Shown: positions 20,897 to 33,838 of the stretch, in pieces
Position numbering within the stretch: position 1 is the stretch's first letter
Layout: every line of letters starts with the position of its first letter
From: Rhynochetos jubatus
Taxonomy: Eukaryota > Chordata > Aves > Eurypygiformes > Rhynochetidae
Length of the DNA: 64,000 nt
Reading direction: 5' to 3'
Assembly: GCA_027574665.1 (NCBI GenBank)
Contig: CM050650.1
Span: 104,133,086-104,197,085, forward strand
The notes under the pieces: model-generated
What the model was told of the DNA's origin: nothing
Seen by the model: only the letters and a program-made list of their open reading frames with translations
The model's database searches: none
Position numbers and translations under genes: made by a program

Positions 20897-23800
20897 GCAC
20901 CCTTAATTATCAAGCCCACCTGGTGTGTGGTATCCTGGGTGAACACCTCATGCCCTAGGAAGGATGCAGTGTGGAAGGAGGAAGCAGAGGAAGTGAGGTA
21001 TGGCTTGTACTTTATTATGGTATATGTTCTAGAAAGACAAGGAACAACTGTGCCTTCCCAGCTTGGGCAGTCACAGGTTAAAAATGACTTGTGCTGTAAA
21101 TTTAATAAAGTCATTAATAGCTAAGGTATGTAAGTAATTGAGTTTTCCATGACAACTCTCTTTCCTGAATTTTCACTGCCACTCATATTCAGCTATTACA
21201 GTATTTTACCTGCTGGCTTTGGCGTATTTATATTAATTACACATTAGAGGGAGCTGCAACAATGTGGTGTTTTGTTTTTTTTTTTTAAATTACAAAGCCA
21301 CTTTTTACAAGATTTTGCATCTATATGGTTTCATTCCAAGTGCTTCAAAATCTTGTGCTAATTTGACAAGCAGGTGTAAAGTGGTTATTGCCACTGCAAG
21401 AATAAATGTAGCTCTCTGTACACCATAAGAGAAATCTTTTTACTATTTAGTATTTATGATTTCTGACCACTGCCTTTTTTTTTTTTTCTTGTAAACAACT
21501 AAAGCTGATAAATTTTCAGACAAATAAATGTAGAGATATTTCCCATGGAAATAACAGTTGTTGTCTCGAGAGTCCAAGCTCCTACCTATACAAAATTTAT
21601 CTGGAAGATTCAGGTTCTAAGACTGAAAAATTTAAATTTATTTTAAAATATTTTATGTGTAGTACATGTCTGTGTTAAAAATGTACAAAAGAAAATACAT
21701 TGTTCATTTTGGGGAGAGTTGAAATGTTAAAATAGCATAATGGAATGTGGAAATTTTAAAGACTATTCTAATCAACATCAAGCAGCTTACACAATTCTTG
21801 AGTAATTTAATAATTATGGACAGTACTCTGTTTCAGACATTCTTCATAAAATGATATGTGATTTTTTTTCTACTCTGGTGTCACAGTCCTCATCTGGATC
21901 TTCTCTGTCTAAATACTAAAGCAGTTTAAAAGTTCACAGTAGGAATTGAACAAACTGGTTTGCAGTGTGTGTTACTGGTTTTGATTATTTCAGGGGGATA
22001 TAAAATGAAGATTGTATTAAACCCAGATTGTCTCCTGTTTTGCAGTTGGAATGGCTACTCTTGCTGTTGATATGCATCGTAGATATCAACATAGATGAGG
22101 CATTCTAGATCATTGCTACACTAACATGAAATTAGGAGAGCTAAATAAAATGGCACCATCTTTCCCATTTTTTCCCTATTGAATTACTTAAATTTCTATT
22201 TAATAAGCCACAGCGAAGGTGAATTTTCTAAATGAGCTTGTGCTGATGGAAAGCCAAACTGTTTTGCTTTCAAGTTGCTTTGCTTGTAAGAGCTGAGACA
22301 CATGATTAAAAGCAAAATAAATGGTATTATTCAGGATGTCTTAGGATAACCTTATGGAGAAGGTTCATCTATACTTTCATCTATACTCATATTTCCTGAA
22401 CTACCTGATTAGGAAATATACATCGTGTATAGGATTCCTTTTCCCTTTTTCTTAGAAATCATCTGAAAATTAGGGTTGTGGTAGATGCAAATGGCCTTCT
22501 TTCCCTTGGGAGAGTAATTTTCATTTTGCTGATTAATCTCTATACATGTTTCAAAGAACAGAATAATTATGCCAAATAAAACCACAGCCTGATTCAGTTT
22601 CTTAGCAACATTTAATGCTAACAAACAAGAAAGTGATGCAGCAGCAATAAAATAATTAGAAAGCAGAAAGGACCTCATGACAATAATGATGACAGAAGTC
22701 GTAGTATTTTATAGGTAAAACAAAGCTGGAAGAGAACACATAATCCAAGCAGCTGTCATTTTTCCAAGGAGTCAGTTGCTTATAACTTCATTGTTCAGGA
22801 AAGATTCTAACCTGGGAAAAAAAAAAACCAAAACCAAACCAACAAAACCAAAGCTTGGACTCATTGTCCTAATTATTACTTAGTGTGTGATTTCCAGTGT
22901 ATTACAGAGTTCTTCAGAAGCTGCTTTTGTGGTTGGCATAATTTTTTCCTAAATCTTTTATCATTAGTTCTACCAGAACAAGAGGTAAGGCTGCTGCTCT
23001 TCCTCCATTATATTTATTACTCTTCCCAAATTACGAGAAATAATATTTAAGTGTGTTAGGATAACTATAAATGCATAAGAGAACATCCCCCTTGCTGGAG
23101 GCTTGGCTGCTGGGGCTTGGCACCAGCTGAGAGCTGGTGCAGCCCAGGGTAGCCCCCTTCCCTCCCAGGGACAGCACTGTGGAGAACCAGCCTGAGCTGG
23201 TCAGGCTGACCTAGACCCGTAGACTGGCTTCCCAGCTTGACCTTGAACCTGGACACTATCTGTGAACTTGCCCTCATCCACTTGCCTGGTGCAGACAGAC
23301 TCTGGCCAGCCCCAGGATCCCTCTGGGCTCCCCTATCCGCAAAGCTGTAAGGTCATCCCACCAGACAAATTGCTCTCCAAAGACCATGGGGAATGGAAAG
23401 CCATTATGAAAAGAAACATATGAGCTTTGTGAAAGAATGAATTCACAGGTATACAGTAGGTTATTAACAGTTACATTCAAAGATGTAATTATTTTCAGCA
23501 AAGATTCACAAATCAATGTTGGATGTAGAATTTTAATATGAAAGATGTTTTATTATATAATATTCTGCTGCTGAATGTAAAACCAGATTTATTTTGGTGG
23601 AAAGAAACAGTATATAGTGTAGGGCAAAGAATCCTGAAAAACTAGTAATTATTCTAGGAAAAAAATGGTAAGAGTTTGCTGGGAAATAACATTAAGGGAG
23701 AAATAAAGGAAGTTTCAGTGTTGCAGTGAAAAGCATGATTTTAGTTAAACTCCAGAGAAACGATCTGAACAACAGCGTGTACCATATCTTGAGACAAATC

Positions 23801-26800
23801 TCTAATTGAAAGCGCTGGGGCATGAACAGAAATTACACCGTTTGATCAATGGCAGGTTGGATACTCGCAACTACCTCACTTGCAGCGGGGGAAATGTGAG
23901 GTCAAAGCTGAGTTTTGGAAAATAAATTTTATTTTTAAGAAAACTATTAACTCTGCCTATGTAAGATAGAAATAACTAAGAAAGGAAACAAATTAGTTGG
24001 GGAATTGCTGTATGGGTGGGATTTCATGGCAGTTCTCAAGGTATAGAAATGAGTAAGAAATTATTTATAAAAGTGAGGTTCATTTCTTTTAAGCTAATGA
24101 AGGATGGTGAGAGATTTTCTGATCTCCTACTTGAAACCTTTAATTAGAAAACCCCCAATTTTTAGAAACAAACTTCCTATAACTGGTAAGTTACCATCTG
24201 TTTTCAGCATGTTTGTATGGATCCATACAACCAATAAATTGTTTTGGATCAGTGGTTTCAAGTATGTTCATAAGAGAAAGCAACGGCTGTAGAGAAAGCT
24301 AGGGACATACAGCTTGAGGAGAAAATGGATCGAAACTGAAGGCAATATTGTAATAATTAAAATAGATATAAAATTAATCTGTAAATGAGGAGCTATCCAA
24401 CTTATAGGAGAGACGCTCTCTCCTTTTCCTCACTCTTTCTCTCAGCTTTTCCCATAGGAAGAATTGGAACAAAGAAATCTAATTAATTTTAAAGAGAGCT
24501 TAATCAGTGTACGATGGGGGCTGTATGATGTAGTTGAATCTGACTGCAGGGAATGGATGAAAACTACTAGTGGAACCGAGAAGGCTAAGAAAAGTATTTA
24601 ACTATTAGTCTACTGTTCTACAAAGTCATATGCACTGGTGTTTGCTGTTATTTCTCAGAGCTGGAAAATCTTCCACTCTTGCTGGAAATTTTTCTCTAGT
24701 AAATTTTTGAGTGTTGAACTGAATGGCTTAATTTCTTGAGGTTTTGGTAGTTTTCATGTCACATTCTTGCAATTTTGAGAATGTAAAGGAGGGGAGGAGG
24801 CTAGAATGAGATAGGGGCACAACGAAGAATGGGAGATGCTGAAATATAAACATTTATTTCCATAGATGTAGATAGCAGAATTAGGGGTTTGGGATAATCA
24901 CATGAAGAACACTGGAGCATTGTAAATTCTGCTGGTGTGTGTGTCTGCTGCTCTGGAATGCAGGCTGTGCCCCAGAGCTCATTTTTTTATTACAAACTTG
25001 CTTAGTACCATGGGTTATGTTTATTACATTGTTCTAAGATTTAAAACAGGAGCAAAATTGTGTGACTTTTTGACAAGAAATAAGGTTTTAGTGGCTTTGG
25101 GGCACTGAGTCATCATAGACGTTGGTGTATCAGATTGGTTTTTAATGGCTAATTTCTTTGAGATGTGTTATGGCTGCCATTAATAGTGACAGATAAATGG
25201 ATAGATACAGTTTATGCTTTCATACCTTTCAGGTGTCATGTAATGATTTTGAAACCTCACATTTTCACTCTGTCCTTTCTCGGGAGATTCGGGGTTATGA
25301 TAGCTTTCTCTTCAAAGCCATTGTTCATTCTTGAGCTCAGGCTGTTCATGGCTTTGGCCAGAGGGAGTCACTGTCCTATTTGAAATGCACCATCTCCTCA
25401 CAGCAGCCGGAAATTAGTGGCTTTGTCAAGAGTCTGTGCACAGGTAAGCCTCCTATTGGGCTTTTTTTTTTTTTTGAGAAATAAGTTGTGGTTATAAATA
25501 ACATAATGTTGTTTCTTTTTAATAATTTTCCGTGCTGCTGAAGGAAAGTGGCACCACTGGATTATCAATCTGACCCGGAGATGAAACAGCAGGCAAGATG
25601 AGAAAGCCTTGAGTTGGTAAGGTATTAGAGTGGTGAGGTTCAGAATGATTTTTATCCTTTCTTGGAAAGATGCCAAGACAAGTGATTCTAATGAGTGAAA
25701 CCAAAACCTGAAGATTGACTATTGTAGAGGTTGCTCTATAATGTGCTCTATATATTGTATATTTACAGCTAATTTCACTACTCAAAAATCTATCAGAGAT
25801 TAGTACATGATCAGTAATTCTATATCTCATAGTTAGTAGTCCTCATGATTAGTAATTCTATGTGATCTGTGGATGTGAAGAGTTCCCTTTGGAAGCACTA
25901 AACAGAGGAAATCTTAAAAAGTAATATATTTTGTGAAATAGGAGCACAATGTACTTTTATGATCCTTATTCATAGCTTTCCTCACCGTGTAATTACAATC
26001 TCTAAATTCACATTTCCTGGATCTGAAATGCTAGCTTTCTGTTGTTATTGTGAGTTTGTCCAGTAAAGCTTTATGGATTGAACTTCCTGCATTTGGTTAT
26101 TTGTTCTTTGCTTACTGTATTAACGGGAACACCACTTTGTATGACAGCCTTCCTTAAGTATCATCCAAGCCCCAGGGGAGTCCAGGAGGATTTTGACCTT
26201 TATTTCACAGGAAATGAATCAGGCTTGGTTATACGGAAGAAAAGCAACTGCATATATGCAGCTACGGTTCTAAACTTTATAGTTAAATTCAGTGCCAGTC
26301 TAGTACTAAAAACAGTCATGAAAGGTCTGGGTAAATTTCAAGTTTGTTTTCTTGGGTTTTGTTTTTTTCTTTATTTACCTTGTAAGAAGGAAGAATCAAA
26401 AGCAGCATTTTATTTAGTCATAAATAAGTTTCTGGGGACTATTCTGCTACACAGAGCAGGACCCCTTGGCAGTCTGTTTATCCAGTTCTCAGCAAGGTTT
26501 AGTACAATTAATCCTGAGTGCACATTTCTTCATGTTTATTGGAAACCTTGATTATGCTTTTATAGATATTTTAAAGTCTATGGGAATGGATAGGAATTTT
26601 TAGGAAACAGTTACAGGTCTTGTACATAGCAAAATTCTTTTTCCTGGCACATTTTGATGGAAAAAGGAGGATTGTAATTAAACTAAACATTGTCATTTTC
26701 CGAAGCACATAGGGCTGGAAGACACGTAGATTTCATTCATTCATTATTTTAATACAGGCTATATGCAAATAATTAAATAATTTTTAAAACCTATTAAGAT

Positions 26801-29563
26801 AAAACTAACTCATTACCACCCATATTAGACTAGAGAAACAGTAGGAAGTGAGCAATGTGCCTTTCAAGTTGTAAATTTATGCTAGCAAATACCAATAAAC
26901 AATGTGAATAGTCTTGCTGATAACATTGGGAATGCTATTTAGACTGATATTGCATAGCTTAGTGTACAGTTATTCTACCATCCAAAGGAAAGGATCACTT
27001 ACATATTTTTCCCCTGCAAACACCCCAGTTAAATAAACATAATATTTACTGCCACAATGTTCACCTGTCTGTACGCAAAGGATAAATAAACATCTTTAAA
27101 ACTCTGAAAATTAAATAGGAACCATATTTCCTTGGTTCTCATTTTTTTTCTTCCCTTTCTTCCACTCCTTTCTTCCTACCTTGACTTTCTAGATGTTAGC
27201 GTACACCACACACTGCTTCTCTATAAAAAACAAAGGACTTGCTCACATACTGCAGACAGCTGTGGGCTGGTGGCCTCTGTGGACATTTTTGTTCTTCCCT
27301 GTTCTGACATGAGAAAAAGGCTGCCCTGGACCAGTATTGTCTCCCCAGACTGTGGTCATCCTTTGCGCCTTTGAAGATACGGTGTTTAGCATCTAGATCA
27401 TCCCCTGGGTCCTTTGAGAAAACGAAATGGTACCTAATGACTGCATCCACACTGTCATATTAAACATCTGGACAAGGAATTTTGGGGCAAAAGGGTATTC
27501 TTTTACATCTGATGTAACATAACAGGTGTCTCAGATCTCTCTGGTGTATGCCACTAGTATCCCCTGAAGGAAGCTTTGCGTATGTACAGTGCCTAAATCA
27601 TCCCACAGAGCACATCACCTCCTGTGTGCGTCTGGCACTGTGCAGGCTCGGGATGTTCCAGCTGCTCGTGCAAAAAGACAACCTAAAGGAAACTCCTGAG
27701 GATCCTTTGTAGAAAACAACCAGAATGCAGGCTGCATGTGAGGGCAGTATGTAAATCAGACAGACGTGCTATCTCTAGTGCTCTATATGTATTTGTTTCA
27801 CCTTCCCAAAGCTGAAAAATTCATCTAATGGGGGAGGTGGGCAGTCACTCCTAACAGTAGGTCTTGGGGATAAACTGGAATTTGAATCTCTCTGTAAGGT
27901 ACAGTAAAGAGGTAGCCAAGTTGTTTAAAGATGGCCCAGTCAGATCCTTTATATTCTATTATTGTTATAAAGGTCTGGTTCTGTGATACCACCAGTTGTG
28001 AAAACTACTGAAACAAGTTTTGCCTAGGTATTGGCAGCAGGATTACACAACTCTGTTCTATGGGATCTTCATCACATTTAAATCAATATGCTTAAAAGAA
28101 CATATTTATGATTGTACTAATAATTAATTGTTGCTGTTAACCTCTACCCCTATAATAATTCTTCAACTCTGGGAGGATGCAGCAGTTATCTATTGATCAT
28201 TTGAGTTGGCACATCATTCTGATTTACCTGTCTGAAAGATACTACAATTTGTTGTTGCTAAATTGAAAACAGTTAATCGCTTTCCTGTATTCATTTATAT
28301 TAAGGAGATCATTTCCTGATTAAATTTGCTGACAGTTCTGAAATGTAAATGCATGCCATGTACCATTTTTGTGTCTCTATTTTATAGCATGGTTATATTT
28401 TATTCATTTAATTAAATAAGAAATATGAGGGAAGAAGTCATTTATAACTTGATACTAGATCTTTCAGCTCCAGAGTTGGGATCAGTACAAAACGTGTTTG
28501 GCACAGTAGAAGTAAGATGATCAGGAGAAAAGTGGTTTTTCAACCCTCAAAGCTGGACTAGGTTGAGTTCCTATAGTGACAGATGAAGTTCCATCTGGAT
28601 ATAACTACCATTTTGGATGCTCATTCCTTTGATAGTCACTTCTATGCTTGTTTTGGAAACTCTGTTTTAGGGAGTGTTAATCCCGTGACAGTAGCTGGAA
28701 TAAAGCGGTGCTGCAGAGACTACATCTGTGAGATGAGCTGGGTTCAGTAACTTCAGTCAGAATTTGGCAGGGTGAAGACTGTGCCCAAGATGCTGCTGTT
28801 GTCGAAGAAGTTAAGTAGGAGCTGCGTCATCTCTTGGATACAGGTTGTGTTAGTCCATAATGTTATGGTTCTGTCACACTGGAAAAACTATTTGCCAATA
28901 TATCTGCACCTAGTTTCAGTGGAACCCCCAGGTTATGGAGCACAGTGTTTGTGGATGTGGGTAGGAGATTTAGGCTATGTACTTTTAAAACAGCTCCCAC
29001 CTGTTTCACACCACAGCCTCAATCACATCCCATGGCTCTTGCAGCAGCTGCACTTCTAGAACATCCAGTTCTTAGCACTTTTCATGGGATAGCAGAAAAT
29101 AAATCAGCGTGGACAACACTGTCCTAAGTCCAGTGCCTTTCCCATGAGAATACTGAACGCAGTTTCCACCCATAATTATGCCCTAACCAATTAGTCAACA
29201 TGTCTAGCAATGTGGCATGATTTTCCCGGGAGCTGGTTCAAAGCCTTGTACTTGGCATGCTCTGGTCGTGCAGCCTTCTTCAGGTCTAAGGGAGTAGAAC
29301 CTCCTGCACGTTTGCTTGTAACACAAACCCAGAAGTTGGCAGAACCTTCCCCTAGGGGAAGAAGGAAGAATGAGACAGCTGACAGTGCTCTGCATGTTTT
29401 TTATCATCCTTACCTAAAACCAGCACAGCCTTTTATTGTATCCTAGCTGATAAAAAGAGAGGCAGCAGGTTAATAATAGACATAAAGAAATAAACCCAGG
29501 ATTTTTCAAATTAGTCTGTGCCAGTATGGGGGATTTATTTTAATGTCAGAAAAGTTACTGAAT
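20897..29563. other. Intergenic or intronic sequence without recognised genes
   Basis: About 8.7 kb of AT-rich sequence. The longest open frame (26078-26551, 157 codons, plus) has no domain, splice or codon feature I recognise. A moderately GC-rich islet at 23085-23340 stands out but is not identified. I see no CR1 copy and no RNA gene. Confidence 0.6.
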
Positions 29564-29904
29564 TACAGAGTCACAGAATGGTAGGTGTTGGAAGGGACCT
29601 CTGGAGATCATCTAGTCCAACCCCCCTGCCAAGGCAGGTTAATCTAGAGCAGATCACACAAGAACGCGTCCAGGTGGACTTTGAATATCTCCAGAGAAGG
29701 AGACTCCACAGCCTCTCTGGGCAGCCTGTTCCAGTGCTCTGGCACCCTCAGAGTAAGGAAGTTTTTCGTCGAGCACAGATGGAACTTCTGCGCTCCAGTT
29801 TGTGCCCGTTGCCCCTTGTCCTGCTGCTGGGCACTGCTGAAAAGAATCTGGTCCCATCCTCTTGACACCCATCCTTTAGATATTTATAAGCATTGATGAG
29901 ATCT
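29564..29904 (-). mobile_element. CR1 LINE 3' end, distinct subfamily
   Basis: It starts on the plus strand with ACAGAGTCACAGAATGG, GGAAGGGACCTCTGGAGATC and CTAGTCCAACCCCCCTG, then GGCAGCCTGTTCCAGTGCTC and CTTGCCCTTGTCC-like text, ending TTTATAAGCATTGATGAGATC. It is a CR1 3' end on the minus strand. The ACCTCTGGAGATCATC variant and the insert after CCTGCC differ from the copies at 16.1, 50.8 and 54.9 kb, marking another subfamily. Confidence 0.9.
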
Positions 29905-31068
29905 AATTAGAAATTATTTACCCTTACTTGAGGCCATCCATTTCATTTAATGCAGCACCAGCCACTGCTCTGATGGGTTTTGTTTTGTTGGGGTTTTTTT
30001 AACAGTTTTATGTAGTATGTACATGCTTTGAGCACAAAGTCCATCAGGAGATAGATGTTAGCAAAACTTTCACAGCTTCCAACACTGCAAGAACGTAATG
30101 AGCCCCACAAGCTGGCAGTCCTGGTGATGCGAGGAATAGGCTGATGAATTCTGGTGGCAGCAGGAGTTCAGTGGCTGTAAAGCACTGAGTTTAGAGGATG
30201 AAAATGCATTAGGCAAGTGCTATATACTTTCCCTAATCCATCACAGCACAATCTATCATGCATCTCCTTTTCCTTGGATGAAATCGCCTTCTAGCAACAT
30301 CAGCACAAATATTTGGAAGAAGATAGAGAAGCATATGGCCTGCAGTACTTCACTGACAAATTGCTTCAGCAGAAAGCATGCCTTTTCATTTACCTTCCCA
30401 GCCAATGCTTAGAGTTAATCACAGCAGCTAAGTGCCACTGCTGTGCCATATGGAAGCAGAGCTAACTGTGTTAACAGAAATTTAAACACATGTGGGGAGA
30501 ATCACAGGAATTATGAGACCTGGGAGTGTACATTTAATAGTCAGACAGGAACACTTGACGAGAGAAGAGAGGAAAAAGTTGCACATTTCTTGAATCTTAT
30601 CCTTTCCAAGGCACTCTCTCTTTTGGCTTCAGCCTTCACCTCATATGCTCCTTCATGTATCCCTGTGCTCCATAAGTTTTAGCTACTTGATAGGGTAGGC
30701 AGCAGTAACAGTGAGAAAGCGGTCCTGATCTCACTGAAATCAGTGGCGAGACTCCAGTGGACTAGGGTGAGCCAAAATTTCTCTTTTAATGTAGATTCAA
30801 TTCTATGAAAAATGTTGACTTAAACAAAACCAAACCCCTTTCTGCTGTCTTTCTAAATATTACAGGAAAATGTCATAACTAGGTCCCTATTCTCCAGTTG
30901 CTTGCCATTCTGATGAATTACTGGGTTGTATTGTGCTTTGGGGTTCCAGGTCTAAAGGGTTTGTCTTGGCAGCTTTGCTGCATCTTCACTTTAATTAATT
31001 ATGTAATCAAATTGTCCTTCCTCCTCCAGTGTTCTGTAGACCTCTCTTGAAATGATTAGAAAAGATTT

Positions 31069-31177
31069 AGAGGATACTAGATGCCCTCAGTGAGCACATA
31101 ACTCGAAAATCTCATTACCGCTCATGAGGAATATTCAGAACAGGGCTATTTAAATGACAGGCTCAGGTCCAAATTTG
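31069..31177 (+). repeat. Unidentified 109-bp repeat, copy 1
   Basis: It begins AGAGGATACTAGATGCCCTC and ends CAGGTCCAAATTTG. It aligns without gaps to 33122-33230, with 10 differences in 109 positions by eye (about 91 percent identity). It is in the same orientation, 2053 bp upstream of copy 2. No family recognised. Confidence 0.9.
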
Positions 31178-33121
31178 GACAGTTAGTAAATTCTTTCCAG
31201 ACCTCATGAGAGTGAGTTAAGGTAGGATCAATTTCATCTGACTTTAGCCATCTCTAGTTTAGATGTTTCCACCTGAGCTTGCTACCTGATGCTGTCTATA
31301 TACTCAGGGGAGGTGGGGAGGAAGAGAAATAGAGAATTTTATGGCACATCAGTAATTTATCCTGGGTTACACTTCTACTTTAGGATGAGATTAATTGTTC
31401 CCTGAGAGTGCCTGTGTCTTTCCAATGACGGGCGAGGGAGCCTAAAAGGTAAATGTCTACATTCTAAATATGTCTAGTTAGGTGAGATTCACTACGTCTC
31501 TGATCACCTTTCATTGTCCTGCAGGACATCCCATATTCTCGCCGGCTTTTCGGGAGCCATTTCAGTTCCCATCCTAGTTCTTAACTGCTGTACCACGGTA
31601 AAGTAGCCCAACAGAATTGAAACCAATGCACTGATTCCTACTAGCTGACCCTGGTGAAGTTATGCAGTAGACATGGTAGAAGCTGGGTGGCCTTTATCAC
31701 AAATGGTCGATAAGGTGAAAAGAATGGATGCAGAAGAGAATCAAACTAATTTAAAGATTAGTGTAGACATACAAATATGTGCTTAACGTCATAAAAATGG
31801 AAAATAGAACTTTAAATATACCGCTGTTTTTTTGACACTAGATGGCAACAGTATACATTAGAAACAGTGGATTCTCAACCAGTACAAGTAAACATTACTC
31901 AAGGAATTGAATGAAAGAGAATCACAGAGATTATTTTTAGAATTTATTCTGCATGAAATTAGAAAAAAATAAAGCATGTTTAGAGTTCCATATGTTTCTG
32001 CTGTCAAGATATAGGACCTAGAGTAATCTAATAGAAGAACCTATCATTACTCTGAGTTAGAATCTGCCCTCCCATGAAAGAATATTTATTAGGGATTCAT
32101 CAGTCTAAACAAAGGCTAAATGTAGCTTTTACTGACTGGATGGTTACAGAGGGTCTGAAGGTCAAAGGCTCCACTCCTTTGCTCCTCGACTTTCTAAACA
32201 GATCAGTATATGCATAGAGCTTGAGAGCAGTTTTCTTTTATGATGAAATACATTTGTAGAATTTATGAATCAAATTTTCATTTCCAGCTCTGCAACAGGG
32301 TAGTAGAGACATTACACTATATGACTCATTTAATTAAAAAAAAAAAAAAAGACTGAAAGACTGCAGAGAGATGAAATTGTGGCATTAGTTTGAGAGGAGA
32401 GATTTAGACCATTCTCCTTTCAATGGCCTAAACCTTTTGGTGTGGTGGGTGTCGTTAGTCAGTGCAGAGAAACAGAAGGAAGTGAATTTTTGATGTTATC
32501 ATCAGTTCCTTTTTTTCCTGATGTATGTGAGAGACCATGCTGGGGAGATAGCAGGCACATACCTGTATAGGATTTCCCAGCTGCTCAGGGAAACTTCCAT
32601 AATCCTCACTGCTTGTTGGTTTAGGATAACTTTTTTTCCTATATCTTTCTCACGGTGGTATTTTTTGGGATAAATATGACCCTCCCAGCCATACCCAGTA
32701 CACTGTCATTTTACCTTGCCAGGTTCCCAATGGTGTTGTTTATGGAACATCCCATAACTGTCAACATCCCATGAGTCCTTATGAGTCAGTCATTAGTTCT
32801 GTGGTAGCATAATACGATTTCTGCATTAAATGGGAACATTGGACCTTCACAGGATAGAAGAATGGGCTATTTAAGGGTTAACAAAATGTTGTGTAAAATT
32901 CCTAGACTATTCCAAATATATCCTTTTAATATCCCTACTGTTTTGAAAGAAAATATCTCATTTCTTTTGTAGAATATTCTTCTGGGCTATGGATGAGTTT
33001 CCTGTAAATTTGTTTTATAATTGACTGAATTAGCCTGTTGCAAAGTTTTCCGCAGGACTAAAACCTCAGCAGTAGTCATGGCTTCACAATAATATAAATA
33101 TAATAATAATATAATTTATTT

Positions 33122-33230
33122 AGAAGATACTAGATGCCCTCAGTGAGCACATAACTCGAAAATCTCGTTATCACTCATGTTGAATATTCAGAACAGGGAT
33201 CTTTAAATGACAGGCTGAAGTCCAAATTTG
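33122..33230 (+). repeat. Unidentified 109-bp repeat, copy 2
   Basis: It begins AGAAGATACTAGATGCCCTC and ends GAAGTCCAAATTTG. It is a direct-repeat partner of 31069-31177 with no indels. An AT-rich (TAA/TATA) stretch sits immediately left of it at 33088-33120, and another AT-rich stretch lies right of it. Confidence 0.9.
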
Positions 33231-33697
33231 TACATAATATAAAGAGATAATTATATAATGTAGTAATATAAAGAGATATTTTTGAGAGGCAGAGTGAGAA
33301 TTACCTGCTTTTTTGGTATAAAATCACACAGTAGAGATTTGGCACATAGGTACTGAAATTGTCTTCCCAACTGCAAGAGCTGCACCTATATTGACTTTTA
33401 AGGGGAATCTTCCTTACACCTTCAAGTGGAAGCTCACTAAGCATATACATTATCTATATTCAAGTCTGTGCTATGGTCAGATAGAGTGTGTATTGAGGAT
33501 TCACGTTCTGAGCTTGCCATTAGGTGCTTCTGTGGAGAGAGGTTCTGTAGCATCAAGTACAAGCAAACTTTTAACCCAGTCTCAAAGGTTCACAATACAC
33601 AGGATAACTTTCAGTTCTCATGTGAGTTTGAGGTGAGTTATGTCCTAAGGGAAATATTTTTGGAGAAGAGAAACAATGACCTTTCTTTACTGTTAGG

Positions 33698-33838
33698 TGA
33701 ATATGGTAACTTCATATTTCACAGATGTGGAGTATGAGGCAGAAAGATTAAGTGAACTGCCCAAGGCTATAAAAAAAATCTTGTATCGGAGCCCAGATCA
33801 GAAGGGAGGAACTGCTGACTTCCAATGCTATGCTGAGA
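33698..33838 (+). mobile_element. MIR-like CORE-SINE fossil
   Basis: It follows the MIR order: TTTCACAGATGTGGAGTATG, AGGCAGAAAGATTAAGTGA, CTGCCCAAGGCTA, then GGAGCCCAGATC and CTGACTTCCAATGCTATGCTG. These correspond to the MIR core ACAGATGAGGAAACTGAGGC, TTAAGTGACTTGCCCAAGG and the CCAGTGCT-type end as I remember them. It is heavily diverged, as expected for an amniote-age SINE. Confidence 0.72.

Noticed and set aside
26078..26551. 157-codon plus-strand open frame in the gene-poor part
   Set aside because: The peptide has no recognisable family, no conserved motif order and no splice context. One frame of this length by chance in 45 kb on both strands is not surprising.
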